This document shows positions 45,713 through 56,346 of a stretch of 64,000 nucleotides of DNA, piece by piece. Made by a program: the position numbers and the translations under genes. Numbering within the stretch: position 1 is the first letter of the stretch; each line of letters begins with the position of its first letter. Origin of the DNA: Campanula takesimana (lineage: Eukaryota > Streptophyta > Magnoliopsida > Asterales > Campanulaceae); NCBI GenBank assembly GCA_026119855.1, contig JAOWBW010000323.1:1-64000 (forward strand), given 5' to 3'. The notes beneath the pieces are model-generated. The model saw only the letters and a program-made list of their open reading frames with translations. It had not been told where the DNA came from and searched no databases.

Positions 45713-47657
45713 TGTAATATCCAAGAAATTTGATAAATAATATGTAATAACCTGATAATAATAAATAATTGTATAATAATAATTTATTATCTTTTATTTA
45801 TTAAATTACTTTGGATAATTTCATGCATGAGTAAGGATAAGGATTAATTTAATAGTGTCATGAACATCTTTTCATATGCCTAATAGAGAGTGTAAGTATC
45901 TACTTTGTAAGTAACGATTTTTCTAGTATAAATAGATTGGTGGAGTATGAGTTCTCCATTCCAAATCTCAATTATACCTTAATTAGACAGTGAGTGAAAA
46001 AGTTAGCAAGAAGGGATGGCAAGAAAAGCGGAAGTACTTAGGCGTTTACAAAAGGGGCGTTTACAAAAGGGGCATTGGTTGAGGTAAAAGTCTTTACCCT
46101 TCTATATTTTAAAATCTAGTATTATGTAGAAAATAAACTGAAGAAGTCAAAATAAATAAATAATAATAATAATTATTATATATAAATAATGTGTGTGTAC
46201 AGATTATGTGTTCTAGTGTGTGTATGTGTGGGCTGTGCAGAATATGTGTTCTAGTGTGTGTATGTGTGGGCATCAGTAGGTGTGTGTGTGTCAGTGTGTG
46301 TCAATTGAATGTGTGTTAGCGTGTGTGGAAATTGTCATTTCTGTTTACTTTAAAAAAGGAAAAACAAAGTATAACTATTTTCCTAATGAGTTACTAGGCA
46401 TTTGAGAGTTGACAAATGACAGTTTACCTCCGTCCCTAAGACTTTAATTAATTTTAAACTTAGAGATTTGAGAAATTATATAGTTTTATTAATGAACATC
46501 ATAGTATAGATATTTACCCTAGTAAAAGAGGTTTATAAAATGGATTGTTATATTCTATATTTGATTTTAGATTTTGGCAAACGAGCTTAGGCGACTTGTA
46601 CGAGTTCAAGTTATTCTCTAAGGTCGCGTATTTGAGGTAAGTGATTATACGTCTTTTAGGTTTATTGTTATCTTAATTTCCTTGGGTTAGGATTCCATAT
46701 TTTCTTTGTACATTACCGTCTTTGGAAACGTTAGCTAACATAGTGTTAGCAGTTGCTTTGCCTCCCTCGAAAGGTCCGTCTTTCAAATAAATCTTATATT
46801 TTTCCATTCGTGAAATTAAGTTGCTTTGATTAATTTCACATTATTGTTGATTTAAAATTATATTCACTCAAAAATCAATATTTGTTATTGGTTATCTCTT
46901 TTGTTCCTAAGTTACATTTGTTATTCGTTATCCTTTTGCTACTTGGATGATCACACTAAGTTAAACAACCCATGATAATGGGGTATTTTGATTTGGCCTT
47001 TTAAAGACAATTACACTACTGAGGATTAGTAGTGGGGTGTTCCGGATACACTGTTTAGTTTTGTGGGCTCTTTGTGAGCTATTTGTGCTCTTCGTGGGCT
47101 TTAGTGCTCTTTGTCGGCTTTTCGTACCCTGTGTGGGTTTTATGTTTATTGAGGTCAATGGACCGCTTATGTGATCATCATCCTATGTGAACTTTTGATT
47201 ATTCATCTGATATTGATTCGCATTAGTATTGTTTATACTTTCGTATTCAATATTGTTTTGTTTGGTTCGATTGTATTATTGGAACTCATTCGTTACAGGT
47301 TCTTGTTTGCGGTCACCTCTTCTTAGTACCCGAAGAGGTCCGTATATGATCTTACTGAGCATTGTTCGCTCATTCCTTTCTTTTCCCTTCCCCTTCCAGG
47401 TAAAACATTTGGATGAAGACAAAGACTGAGATTGTTGGATATTCTACCTTGAAGACATTTAGTTTTGTTAAGGATATTTTGTAATAAAGAAGTTTATTGA
47501 GTTGTAACCCTAGACTAGTATGGGTGAATAATTGTAGTTAGAAAATTATATATTTAATGAATATTTGAGGTTATTATCTTGATTAGTTTTGCTTTGATCA
47601 CGTAACGCATCCAAAATTTGGGACCTGAAAATAGGACCGGATTTTTGGGGCGTTACA
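45713..47657 (+). repeat. Chromovirus D 5' LTR
   Basis: 1945 bp. It has a TATA box at 45927-45934, a direct repeat of GGCGTTTACAAAAGG (about 46049 and 46065) and a TG-rich tandem region (46190-46320) in which a unit of about 50 bp with ATGTGTTCTAGTGTGTGTA occurs twice. No CG-dyad palindromes are present. Confidence 0.9.
45927..45934 (+). promoter_or_regulatory. Chromovirus D LTR TATA box
   Basis: TATAAATA in context TTCTAGTATAAATAGATTGG; an identical context recurs in the 3' LTR near 50195. Confidence 0.75.
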
Positions 47658-47660
47658 GAG

Positions 47661-47672
47661 TGGTATCAGAGC
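47661..47672 (+). other. Primer-binding site, initiator tRNA-Met type
   Basis: TGGTATCAGAGC three bases inside the chromovirus D 5' LTR. Confidence 0.92.
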
Positions 47673-49966
47673 TTTGGCAGAGCTTTGGCTTTATGTCCCG
47701 CTGATGTAGAATTAGATAATCTGAATTAGGAATCAAAATAGAACGACTTATGGCAGTCAGATTTGTTGCAGGTATGGACGGTCTAATTGATACCTCTAGT
47801 TAGCCTTCTGATTGTCGTGAGTGTTAGCTGAGCTATGTTTTTAGATCCTAAAGGGTGATATAGGGTTGACTCTATTGGGTGAATTAATTATATGATTGAC
47901 TTATCTTCATAGGTATCGACGATCAAATTGAAATCTCTAAGAAGTCTTCCAATTGTCATCTTCAGTTGGTTACTGATCCACCATTTTTTGTTGAATGAGC
48001 ATCTTAATCTTATTTGCAAATGTTTGTTGAACTCTAAGAGAGCCTTATAGATTTTAAGTTTGATTAATTTTCTTTAGCCTAATTGGGAGTACGAGTTTTA
48101 GATACTCTTAACAGATTCGTATAAAGGTTTCATTTGTACGACTAACCTGTGATTGTGGACTGGAAGGTGAATGACTATTAGGCAAGCAATAAGTGTTAAT
48201 GACATAGTTTTGGATTTGGTGCTGGAGCAGTAGTCCCTTCTTTTCCAACATTCAACTAGATGTTATGGGCACTATGATGATAGTGTTTTAAATTTTTATT
48301 TGATGAATAGATTTTCTGTGGTGAATAAGCAAGAGTTGAAATTGTGATATCTTAAAATTAGATAATAGTATTTTTGTGAAAGTGAGTTCCTAAAAGTTTG
48401 GGCAGAGGAAAATAATTAATGGATGGTTTGATGTTTATGAGCGATTGAAATGAGTCCATTTCGTAGAGTTGGAAGCTGAATTATTTTGTACAGTTAATGG
48501 GATATAAGTAATCAGGTTGTAAATTCAGTTTTAGGTAGATGAATCTAAGTGAGGGTTTGTTTACTTAGGATTTATAACTATTTAAGAGAATAGATGTTAT
48601 GTGGATAATGAGATTGTTTATGAATTGAGATAATTAGCAAACATCTGGTACTTTGGGTAATTATATTACACTTTTTGCGTTAGTGATGGTACACTAATTG
48701 TAGTAGCATTTTTGATACTTCATGTGGTCTTAGAGGTTTGAATCTAGAAAGTTTATCTTTATAATAGACATTGATAAATAATGTGAAATTTCATTGAGTG
48801 TTGTCAAAGTTAATCAAGCCATATATTTTGTACGCTTTCTTTCAGTTGTACGACGTTGAGTAACTATGAACTTAAAACTTGAGGTAGCGAGCCTTGGAGT
48901 ATAAAAAAACACTTGTATTGTTTACTCTGAGTTGCAAGTGAGAGTAAAAGCGTTGGTAATGGCGTTTCTAAAGATTTTAGGATTTTGTATACTACTTGGT
49001 GTACTTGGTGAGCCAAATATTTTGATGACTGGAGTAATTTTAACTATGATATATATTTCTTAATTTAGAACGATTGATAAATTTTGAATTGTACCATTAG
49101 ATCAATAGTATGTCCTAAGGATGAGGCAACTACGAGAGTGAATTATATATGGTATTAGAACAATGAATACAAGAATGATATTTTTGAGGTTAAAAGTTAT
49201 TAAATGTTAGGGTTATATCATTTTATTGTCGAGCATTACATTTTGGGGCTTACAAGAATGGATTTGAATGATACTCTAATAATTTAAAGGTGAAAGCTTT
49301 CTTCTCTATAAGATCTTTGTGGGTTATTTCATTTTATTGTTGAACGTTATGTTTTAGTTAAAAAAACCTTTACTGCAAATTAAAAATTTTATTAGTTTGT
49401 TCGTAAAGATGAGTTATTATAGAGTGCGCAGAAAACGTGGTGACTATTTCTCTTAGACTAGAGACTTGATTATATTTAGAGGACCAACTTTTTGTAGGGA
49501 ATGAAGATACTTAATGTTAGCAATTTATCATGTTTTTTTTTTTGTTAGCATAAGTAGGCTTGAATGGGTATCATAGTCTAGTTTAAGTCCATTTTGTTTG
49601 CTATCTGATCGTAAGAATTAATTATAATGGTTCTTGCCATGAAAGTAGTGGTTATATGTTTTAATATGAAACTAATGTACGTTGAAATCCGTGGTGTAAT
49701 GAGGGAGCAACACCATTGTTAAGCCAATATCATGTTCAGATTAGTGTAGTTAGCCTAGAATTGAAGCCATTCATTTTAGTATATTAGGCAATGGACTTTT
49801 TGGTGATCCGCTACTACTGATATTGGGGTTGTGATTTCTTGTAATGGATGGGTGATAAAGTTAATTAATAATTAACGAGATATAATTGCTAGTGAAATTT
49901 TATTTGGGATTATTGAAATTATAGATGAATGATATATACGTTAAGTTTGGGGACCAAACTTCTTTT
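47673..49966 (+). other. Chromovirus D internal region without readable genes
   Basis: About 2.3 kb, AT-rich, with no ORF over 60 codons and no gag or pol motif I can name. A diverged direct duplication of about 70 bp is visible (47775-47830 against 47910-47965, sharing GGTAT-GAC-TC-AATTGA). It is either badly decayed or a large-retrotransposon-derivative type internal region. Confidence 0.6.
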
Positions 49967-49979
49967 AAGGGGGTAAGTA
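49967..49979 (+). other. Chromovirus D polypurine tract
   Basis: AAGGGGGTAAGTA before the TGTAATATCC start of the 3' LTR, in the usual TTCTTTTAA context. Confidence 0.7.
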
Positions 49980-50756
49980 TGTAATATCCAAGAAATTCGA
50001 TAAATAATATCTAATAACCTGATAATAATAAATAATTGTATAATAATAATTAATTATCTTGTATTTATTAAATTACTTTGGATAATTTCATGCATGAGTA
50101 AGGATAAGGGATTAATTTAATAGTGTCATGAACATCCTTTCATATGCCTAATAGAGAGTTTAAGTATCTACTTTGTAAGTAACGATTTTTCTAGTATAAA
50201 TAGATTAGTGGAGTATGAGTTCTCCATTCCAAATCTCAATTATACCTTAATTAGACAGTGAGTGAAAAAGTTAGCAAGAAGGGATGGCAAGCAAAGCGGA
50301 AGTACATAGGCGTTTACAAAAGGGGTGTTTACAAAAGGGGCGTTGGTTGAGGTAAAAGTCTTTACCCTTCTATATTTTAAAATCTAGTATTATGTAGAAA
50401 ATAAACTGAAGAAGTCAAAATAAATAAATAATAATAATAATTATTATATATAAATAATGTGTGTGTACAGATTATGTGTTCTAGTGTGTGTATGTGTGGG
50501 CTGTGCAGAATATGTGTTCTAGTGTGTGTATGTGTGGGCAGCAGTAGGTGTGTGTGTCAGTGTGTGTCAATTGAATGTGTGTTAGCGTGTGTGAAAATTG
50601 TCATTTCTGTTTACTTTTAAAAAGGAAAAACAAAGTATAACTATTTTCCTAATGAGTTACTAGGCATTCGAGAGTTGACAAATGACAGTTTACCTCCGTC
50701 CCTAAGACTTTAATTAATTTTAAAACTTAGAGATTTGAGAAATTATATAGTTTTAT
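49980..50756 (+). repeat. Chromovirus D 3' LTR (truncated)
   Basis: Aligns with the first 777 bp of the 5' LTR with few differences and stops at GTTTTAT. After that, unrelated sequence GGGGCATTTACC begins. Confidence 0.88.
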
Positions 50757-51124
50757 GGGGCATTTACCATATAATCCCTCAATATTATTTTATTTACCTC
50801 CTAGGACAAGGAATATTTTATCTAACCATATAGTCCCTAGCTTACATCTTCCTTAACATTTTACTAACTACACCCTCTCAACATTTTACTTTCACCTCAA
50901 CCACTATCCCCTTAGGCTGTCCCTCACCACCTTCTCCAGTCAACAACTCCGGCGACCACCAACTCCGGCGACCACCAACTCCAGTGCAAAATTTTTTTTT
51001 TTTTTTTTTTTTTTTTAGCTTCAGTGACCTTCCAGCAACCAAACAGTTGAGAACTTACTGAGTAAGTTCTCAGTTGTCAACTAAACTACTAATAACACGA
51101 ACAACTCCGGCGACCACAAACTCC
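50757..51124. other. Unassigned repeat DNA between chromovirus D and Retand-2
   Basis: 368 bp starting GGGGCATTTACCATATAATCCC. It contains a second TAACCATATAGTCCC phrase, four CAACTCCGGCGACCAC-like units (two near 50944-50975, two near 51102-51124), a run of 24 T (50993-51016) and a 12-bp perfect inverted repeat (51048-51072). ATAGTCCCT phrases occur in various plant non-autonomous transposons, but I cannot assign a family. Confidence 0.5.
51048..51072. repeat. Perfect 12-bp inverted repeat
   Basis: TGAGAACTTACT, one base, then AGTAAGTTCTCA. It could extrude as a cruciform or form an RNA hairpin. Confidence 0.8.
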
Positions 51125-51720
51125 AGCGACCAACTGTAGATACCCCGGGGGTGGACCACGGCCTTAGGCTCGAGCGCGCGGTGCGATCCTAGGATGTCTA
51201 ACTTGTTTTTTAGAGTCGCCACCTATGTTTTGAGGAACATAAGAAAAACCTATAGATTGTAGCCTAAGTTTGATTACGAAAACAGAGATTCTTTGTTTTG
51301 AGGTTCGGGGGTTAGATTACGAGATGGGAAGTACCGAAACACCCATCTCGCCCAACTAAAGTTGGTCTTGCTTGATCAAAATCTACATGAATGAAAATGT
51401 TCTTCTTCTTCTTCTTTGAGTCATAAAAAGGGGGATTTAAAATATGATTTGGAATGTAGGAGATAACTCCTTAACCAACCTCAATGAGATGAGGTGATCA
51501 TTAGAGTCATGTCCCAAAATGATTTGGGTGATTGCACATTTGATTAGAATAAAAGAGAGAGGAGATGAAATAGAAAAGAAAGGAAAAGATGGACTTTTAC
51601 CTACAATTTGAAGACCTTCAAATATTTCTTGATGAAATCCTTGGGGAACCTTTAGAAAGTGATTTTGGTATAGTTTTTGTAAGTTCAATTTCCGGTCCTT
51701 GAAAATGGAGGTAAAGAGAG

Positions 51721-51730
51721 GTTTTTATAG
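51721..51730 (-). promoter_or_regulatory. Retand-2 LTR TATA box
   Basis: Minus strand CTATAAAAAC, matching the Retand-1 box. Confidence 0.75.
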
Positions 51731-51848
51731 GTGAAAGAGGGGTGTTTTTGGTGCCAAAACTCAGTCACCAAGGAATCCTTCCCGGGCAAAATCCTGTAAA
51801 TTGAGCAAGGGAGGGAATCCTGGCCAGAAATCTATAACTGACGCCCAG

Positions 51849-51886
51849 AGGCGCGCGCGCCTGGCTTCTCCTGTCGGAGGCGCGCG
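51849..51886. promoter_or_regulatory. CG-dyad cassette upstream of Retand-2 TATA
   Basis: Words GAGGCGCGCGCGCCTGG and GGAGGCGCGCGATTCAG, 120-160 bp upstream of the TATA box. The flanking phrases TCTATAACTGAC and GACAGAATGGACTAGAAAGT are conserved with the Retand-1 LTR, while the words themselves differ. Confidence 0.7.
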
Positions 51887-52077
51887 ATTCAGAGAAGGCA
51901 ATTTTGACAGAATGGACTAGAAAGTCAGCCCTGTCATTCAGTTTAGTCCCTGGACTTAACGAAGTCAGTCAGGAACTTAACGGAAGTGACAGAAACTAAC
52001 GGGAAACACTTAGAATGGGGAGAAACACAAAATAAAATGTGCAATCGGGGTGAGCGGTCCAAGGCGGGGTGTCTACA

Positions 52078-52255
52078 GAGCCCCTCGGCGACGTGGACTG
52101 CAAAGCAGAACGCGTCGACGAAAGTTAAAAAACACTCGCCGAGGACATCACTAAGAAAAAAAAAAAGCAAAGACTCGATGAAAGCAGGAATTTGAAATTG
52201 CGAGAGATAGTGGTGCGCTCCCTGTGTGAGCGGCTTTTGCTGGAGTGTTGTATTG
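52078..52255. other. Spacer between Retand-2 LTR and tandem array
   Basis: Non-coding. It contains a 9-bp inverted repeat CCTCGGCGA (52083-52091) / TCGCCGAGG (52136-52144), which would bring the LTR edge into a hairpin. Confidence 0.6.
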
Positions 52256-53030
52256 GAGCTCATGGGAGCTTGTCTCGATATGGACCGAGTTGCCGACTTG
52301 GGGCTCATGGGAGCTTGTCTCGATATGGACCGAGTTGCCGACTTGGAGCTCATGGGAGCTTGTCTCGATATGGACCGAGTTTGTTGAGTTGGAGCTCGTG
52401 GGAGCTTGTCTCGATATGGACCGAGTTTGTTGAGTTGGAGCTCATGGGAGCTTGTCTCGATATGGACCGAGTTGTCGACCTGGAGCTCATGGGAGCTTGT
52501 CTCGATATGGACCGAGTTGTCGACCTGGAGCTCATGGGAGCTTGTCTCGATATGGACCGAGTTGCCGACTTGGGGCTCATGGGAGCTTGTCTCGATATGG
52601 ACCGAGTTTGTTGAGTTGGAGCTCATGGGAGCTTGTCTCGATATGGACCGAGTTTGTTGACTTGGAGCTCATGGGAGCTTGTCTCGATATGGACCGAGTT
52701 GTCGACCTGGAGCTCATGGGAGTTTGTCTCGATATGGACCGAGTTGCCGACTTGGAGCTCATGGGAGCTTGTCTCGATATGGACCGAGTTTGTTGAGTTG
52801 GAGCTCATGGGAGCTTGTCTTGATATGGACTGAGTTGTCGACCTGGAGCTCATGGGAGCTTGTCTCGATATGGACCGAGTTGCCGACTTGGAGCTCATGG
52901 GAGCTTGTCTCGATATGGACCGAGTTGCCGACTTGGGGCTCATGGGAGCTTGTCTCGATATGGACCGAGTTTGTTGAGTTGGAGCTCATGGGAGCTTGTC
53001 TCGATATGGACCGAGTTGCCGACTTGGAGG
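52256..53030. repeat. 45/46-bp tandem repeat array, 17 units
   Basis: Units begin GAGCTCATGGGAGCTTGTCT and contain CTCGATATGGACCGAG, a dyad. They differ in their tails: type A GTTGCCGACTTG (45 bp), type B GTTTGTTGAGTTG (46 bp), type C GTTGTCGACCTG (45 bp). The order is A A B B C C A B B' C A B C A A B A. Units 2, 8 and 16 start GGGCTC and each follows a type A unit, which points to block duplication within the array. All frames are largely open because the unit lacks stops; this does not indicate protein. Confidence 0.92.
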
Positions 53031-53387
53031 CGCATCTGCTTACGTTGTTGACTTTGTGGGGTGTGGGCACGGTTGAACGTTTTGAATGAGGCCGTTAGCG
53101 AACCCTTGCTGACAAATCCGTTAGTGAATCCGTTCGATGAAATATTGCTTTGAAGCCTCGTGCCATTTGGAGTCACACTTGACTTTTTTTTTGAATTGTG
53201 GGGTACGGGCACAGTTGACCGCGACCAGAAAAATGTTCCTGCTGGGGATGAAATGTTGAGATTGACTCTTGAGGGGGGTGTGGCACCCGTAACAGAACTT
53301 AGGGAGTTCGGAATCCGTGGGGAAACTTTGATACGATGCATGGATTCTTGCATGGGAGACTGCTTTTGAACCTGCCTGATGATGGGA
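53031..53387. other. Spacer with repeated GTGGGGT phrases
   Basis: Non-coding, about 360 bp. The phrase GTGGGGTGTGGGCACGGTTG (53056-53075) and GTGGGGTACGGGCACAGTTG (53198-53217) both match one at 18849-18868 in Retand-1. No domain is visible in the small open frames. Confidence 0.55.
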
Positions 53388-53482
53388 AGAGCGCGCGTCC
53401 GGGACTCATTGTGGGACGCGCGCGCCTCAGATGAATATGTCGGGAGGCGCGCGCCTGGCGCATAAGTTCAGCATATTTAAAC
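53388..53482 (+). promoter_or_regulatory. Putative promoter of the PMD gene: CG-dyad cassette plus TATA
   Basis: Words AAGAGCGCGCGTCC, GGGACGCGCGCGCCTCAG and GGGAGGCGCGCGCCTGGCG lie at 53388-53460, followed by ATATTTAAAC at 53473-53482. The PMD start codon is about 165 bp further on. The layout copies the LTR arrangement but points the opposite way from pol. Confidence 0.6.
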
Positions 53483-53646
53483 AGGCTGTTTGCTGTTTTT
53501 CGGCCATTTTTCAAAAATTTGAAGAACCCTCCAAATTCCAAGCCCAATTTTCGTAGAGAAATCACCCCAAAACACTTTCTTGCTGCTCTAGGATCAATTC
53601 CGTCAAAGAAACGATGTCGGATCGTCAGTAATCACCTCCGTTTGAG

Positions 53647-56029
53647 ATGCCACAGGGCGAGGAGCCTGAAATTGGGGTTGAAGCTATGGACCCGAGCTTG
53701 CTTACTTTCCGGCCTCATACCCATATTTCTCACTTCGTGACTTCGGGTTTGGTAAGAATGCCTCACCTTTCTTGTCGATTTCGGGTTTCATGAAGTTCTG
53801 TTTTCTTTACCCGAAATATTGCTGCAGCAGCTTTATTGATCATTCTTTGCATGTTGTTTGTTGTTGCTGATTTGTTGTAAGGAACATGTTGGGACGTCCA
53901 TTTTCACGTTCGCACACTTGCTTGTACATTGTTCTGCCGTTGAAATCTCTGTGTTGAGTTCATCCGTTTTCTAGCAGTCGTGCTGATGAAATTTTTGCTG
54001 TTCCTCTTTTTCCTTTCAGGAGTGGACCCGTTTGACAGAGATTCGCGGTGGGGCTCATGGGCCCATCTCTATATGGAAGAGGTTGCCCGAGAATGTTCAG
54101 GCCCGAGTCACAGGGACTCATTTTGGTCTTTTTGTCACTAGCCTCCCAGCTTTGAAAAATGACCCTGATGTGGTTCAGGCATTGAGGGAGAGATGGTGGG
54201 ATACCACCCATACCTTTCATTTACCCATGGGCGAGGTGACTATGACGCCTACTGATTTCACAGCTTTGACGGGCTTGCCGTTCATGGGGGTGCCTGTCCC
54301 TTTTGGTTTGAGAGGGGCTGTTCGGACTCCGGACGAGTTACTGGCCTTGGTTGACTGCCGGTTCGAGGTTAAGAATTCTCGAGTGACATGGGGGAGAATC
54401 CGGGCTTATTTCAGCATCTTGATGGCTGAGGCTCGAGGTGTTACTGCTGATCGGGTTGATGCTGTGGCCCGTTGCTTCATTTGGTACTTGTTATCCCACA
54501 CTCTGTTTGCCAATGGGGGATCTTCGGCCTCTTTGGCTCTGCTTGACTTGTTAGTGGACTTGGACCAGATCGGCCAGTATAACTGGGGTGCAGCGGGCTT
54601 GGCTGCTTGTTATCACGGCATGGATTTGACCAGCCGCTCGACTACCAGCTCTGTTACGGGCTTCAGCTTGCTGTGGGAGGTATACCACTTACTGTCCCTT
54701 TTATATTCTCCTTGCCTTAGTCATAACTGCCTTTTTCGTTGACTGTCATTAACTTTGTTTCCGCCTCTTGTCTACAGCTTTGGGCTTTTGCTATCCTGAA
54801 TCTGAGGGATTTCAAGATTGCCAAGGAAGGCCAGCCCCAGTATCCGGATTGTGCACGGTGGGCGTATAAGGAGAGGAATGTAAAGACTAGCACGAACCCC
54901 ATTAGTCTTACTTCGGCCCGACGGCACTTGGATACCCTGAGGCCTGAGTCTGTTGCCTTCTCTTTGTATCCGTGGAGATCAGTTCAGCACTGGTTTGAGC
55001 ACACTCTTATTCCTACCCGTTCTCGGCTTTTGATGAGTTCGGGTGAGTGCATGGCTCTGTACTTGGGAGACAGAGTATTTTGGCAGCATGGTACCCAGGT
55101 GACAGACTTTTACACCCCTCCTCGTCCTGCAGTTCCAGACGTTCCTCCTTTCTGTCCTCGTAACTGGAGGTCACTTTCAGAGGCTGATCGTGCGGCATAT
55201 ATGGTAGGGGTTGATGCCGTCCCTTATATTCACTTGGATCAGGATTATGGCCTCTTCAGGGAGAACAACTTGATGCAGGGCTTTATGTTCGCTGATCCGA
55301 GAAGATCACAGGCTGCTCCTTCGACTTCCGCTCGGTTTTATACTACCGGTGCCGGGTATTGTTTTGATCCTCCTTTGCCTCCTCCTTATTACACTTATTC
55401 AAACTTCGGGGTCTTTGAGGAGCAGAGGGAGATTGTTCCCGAGGATATGTCACCGGAGAGAGAGCCTCCCGCTCAGGCTGCTGTGGTATGTTTTTCTGAC
55501 CATCTTTGCATTTTCTCAGTTCCAGACTTGTTTTTCTGTTCTTTGTATTGACGTAATTTCCTTTCCCCGTTCTTTGTTGCAACAGGTGCCCGTAGCTGCT
55601 TATAGGCACTTGGGTAGGCAGAACAAAGGGATGAGGCGGAGGCTCCGTCAGGTGGAGGAGAGGGTGCTGGAGCTGTGCAGGGATATTGCTGCCATGACTA
55701 GAGATGCTGCTGGTGCTGTCTCTGGTGCTGCGAGAGGAGCTGCCCGAGGTGCTCGGGGCATGGGACGAGGCTGCAGGGATGCTGCGCTAGACATTGATGA
55801 GGCTGTCTCTTCGGCGAGGCAGTCGCTGAGCAGGAGTCTGAGCCATAGTAGGAGTCTGAGCCGAGAGGGTAGCCAGAGCCGGGGCGGCGCCAGTTCATCA
55901 GGGAGAGCTGCCAAGAGGACCCGTCCTGATGTTGTGATTGAGACATCTGAGTCTGAGGATGATGATGACGATGATGATGATGAGGATGATGATGACGATG
56001 AGGAGACCGAGAGCGGTAGCAGGGGGTGA
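53647..56029 (+). CDS. Plant mobile domain (PMD, aminotransferase-like) protein, four exons, antisense to pol
   Basis: Exons 53647-53751, 54020-54679, 54778-55485 and 55586-56029 join in phase 0 with GT..AG introns of 268, 98 and 100 bp, giving about 638 residues. Exon 1 starts MPQGEEPEIG and ends HISHFVTSGL. Exon 2 carries the PMD core: SIWKRLPENVQARV, a WWDTTHTFHLPMGEVTMT segment and the TDFTALTGLPFMGVPV motif. Exon 3 ends the domain. Exon 4 adds a helical Arg-rich part, an SR-rich stretch, a basic AAKRTRP patch (possible nuclear signal) and an acidic DDDDEDDDDD tail. PMD proteins occur as host genes (Arabidopsis MAIN, MAIL1) and inside plant transposons, including Gypsy elements. Its place between 3' LTR and pol suggests retroelement cargo; its molecular role there is unknown. 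No stop or frameshift is seen. Confidence 0.8.
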
Positions 56030-56346
56030 TCACAGTGCTGGTGATGATGTGCCCGAGCTGTTGAGGCTGAGAGGATGAGGGATTGAAACACTTTTACTTT
56101 TGCCTGTAATAACATTTAACATGTATTTACAATCCTAGTTATCTTACTACTCATTTATGTTCTATTAGCGACTCGATTTTAGATGTCGACTCTTTACAAA
56201 CAAATGTGTGCCCAAAGGTTGCTTGTTGTCGATGCTTGAACTCCTTTTTGTTGCTGGGATTTGATTTTGCTGCAGGTTGGGTATGTTGAAGTGCTTGGGT
56301 TCTATTCTGAACTGACAAGGGCTGTTTCTGTCTGAACTGCTGTCAA
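56030..56346. other. Spacer between the two antisense genes
   Basis: About 300 bp, AT-rich, likely 3' UTR of the PMD gene followed by upstream DNA of the next gene. No ORF and no clear repeat. Confidence 0.5.

Larger units (their letters stand above)
45713..50756 (+). mobile_element. Chromovirus D (Tekay-like, coding capacity lost), 3' LTR truncated
   Basis: 5' LTR 45713-47657 (TGTAATATCC..GGGGCGTTACA), initiator-tRNA-Met PBS 47661-47672, internal region about 2.3 kb without a readable ORF, PPT 49967-49979, 3' LTR 49980-50756 truncated after 777 of about 1945 bp. It sits in the RNase H frame of element C. The missing LTR part is probably displaced by the insertion(s) that begin at 50757. Confidence 0.88.
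51125..52077 (-). repeat. Retand-2 3' LTR
   Basis: 953 bp, TGTAGATACCCCGGGG..GGTGTCTACA, same family as 21851-22849. The minus-strand TATA box is at 51721-51730 and a CG-dyad cassette at 51849-51886. The internal side begins GAGCCCCTC. Confidence 0.9.

Noticed and set aside
52256..53030. Array resembling a CRISPR
   Set aside because: Units are directly adjacent with no unique spacers, and the window is plant DNA.
51943..53353. Many long open frames on both strands with repeats such as HIETSSHELQ or ELVSIWTEL
   Set aside because: They come from a 45-bp tandem unit without stops in several frames. No start context, domain or frame preference supports protein coding.
55648..56115. Minus-strand serine/histidine-rich frames
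   Set aside because: They are shadows of the acidic and SR-rich tail of the PMD protein on the other strand.
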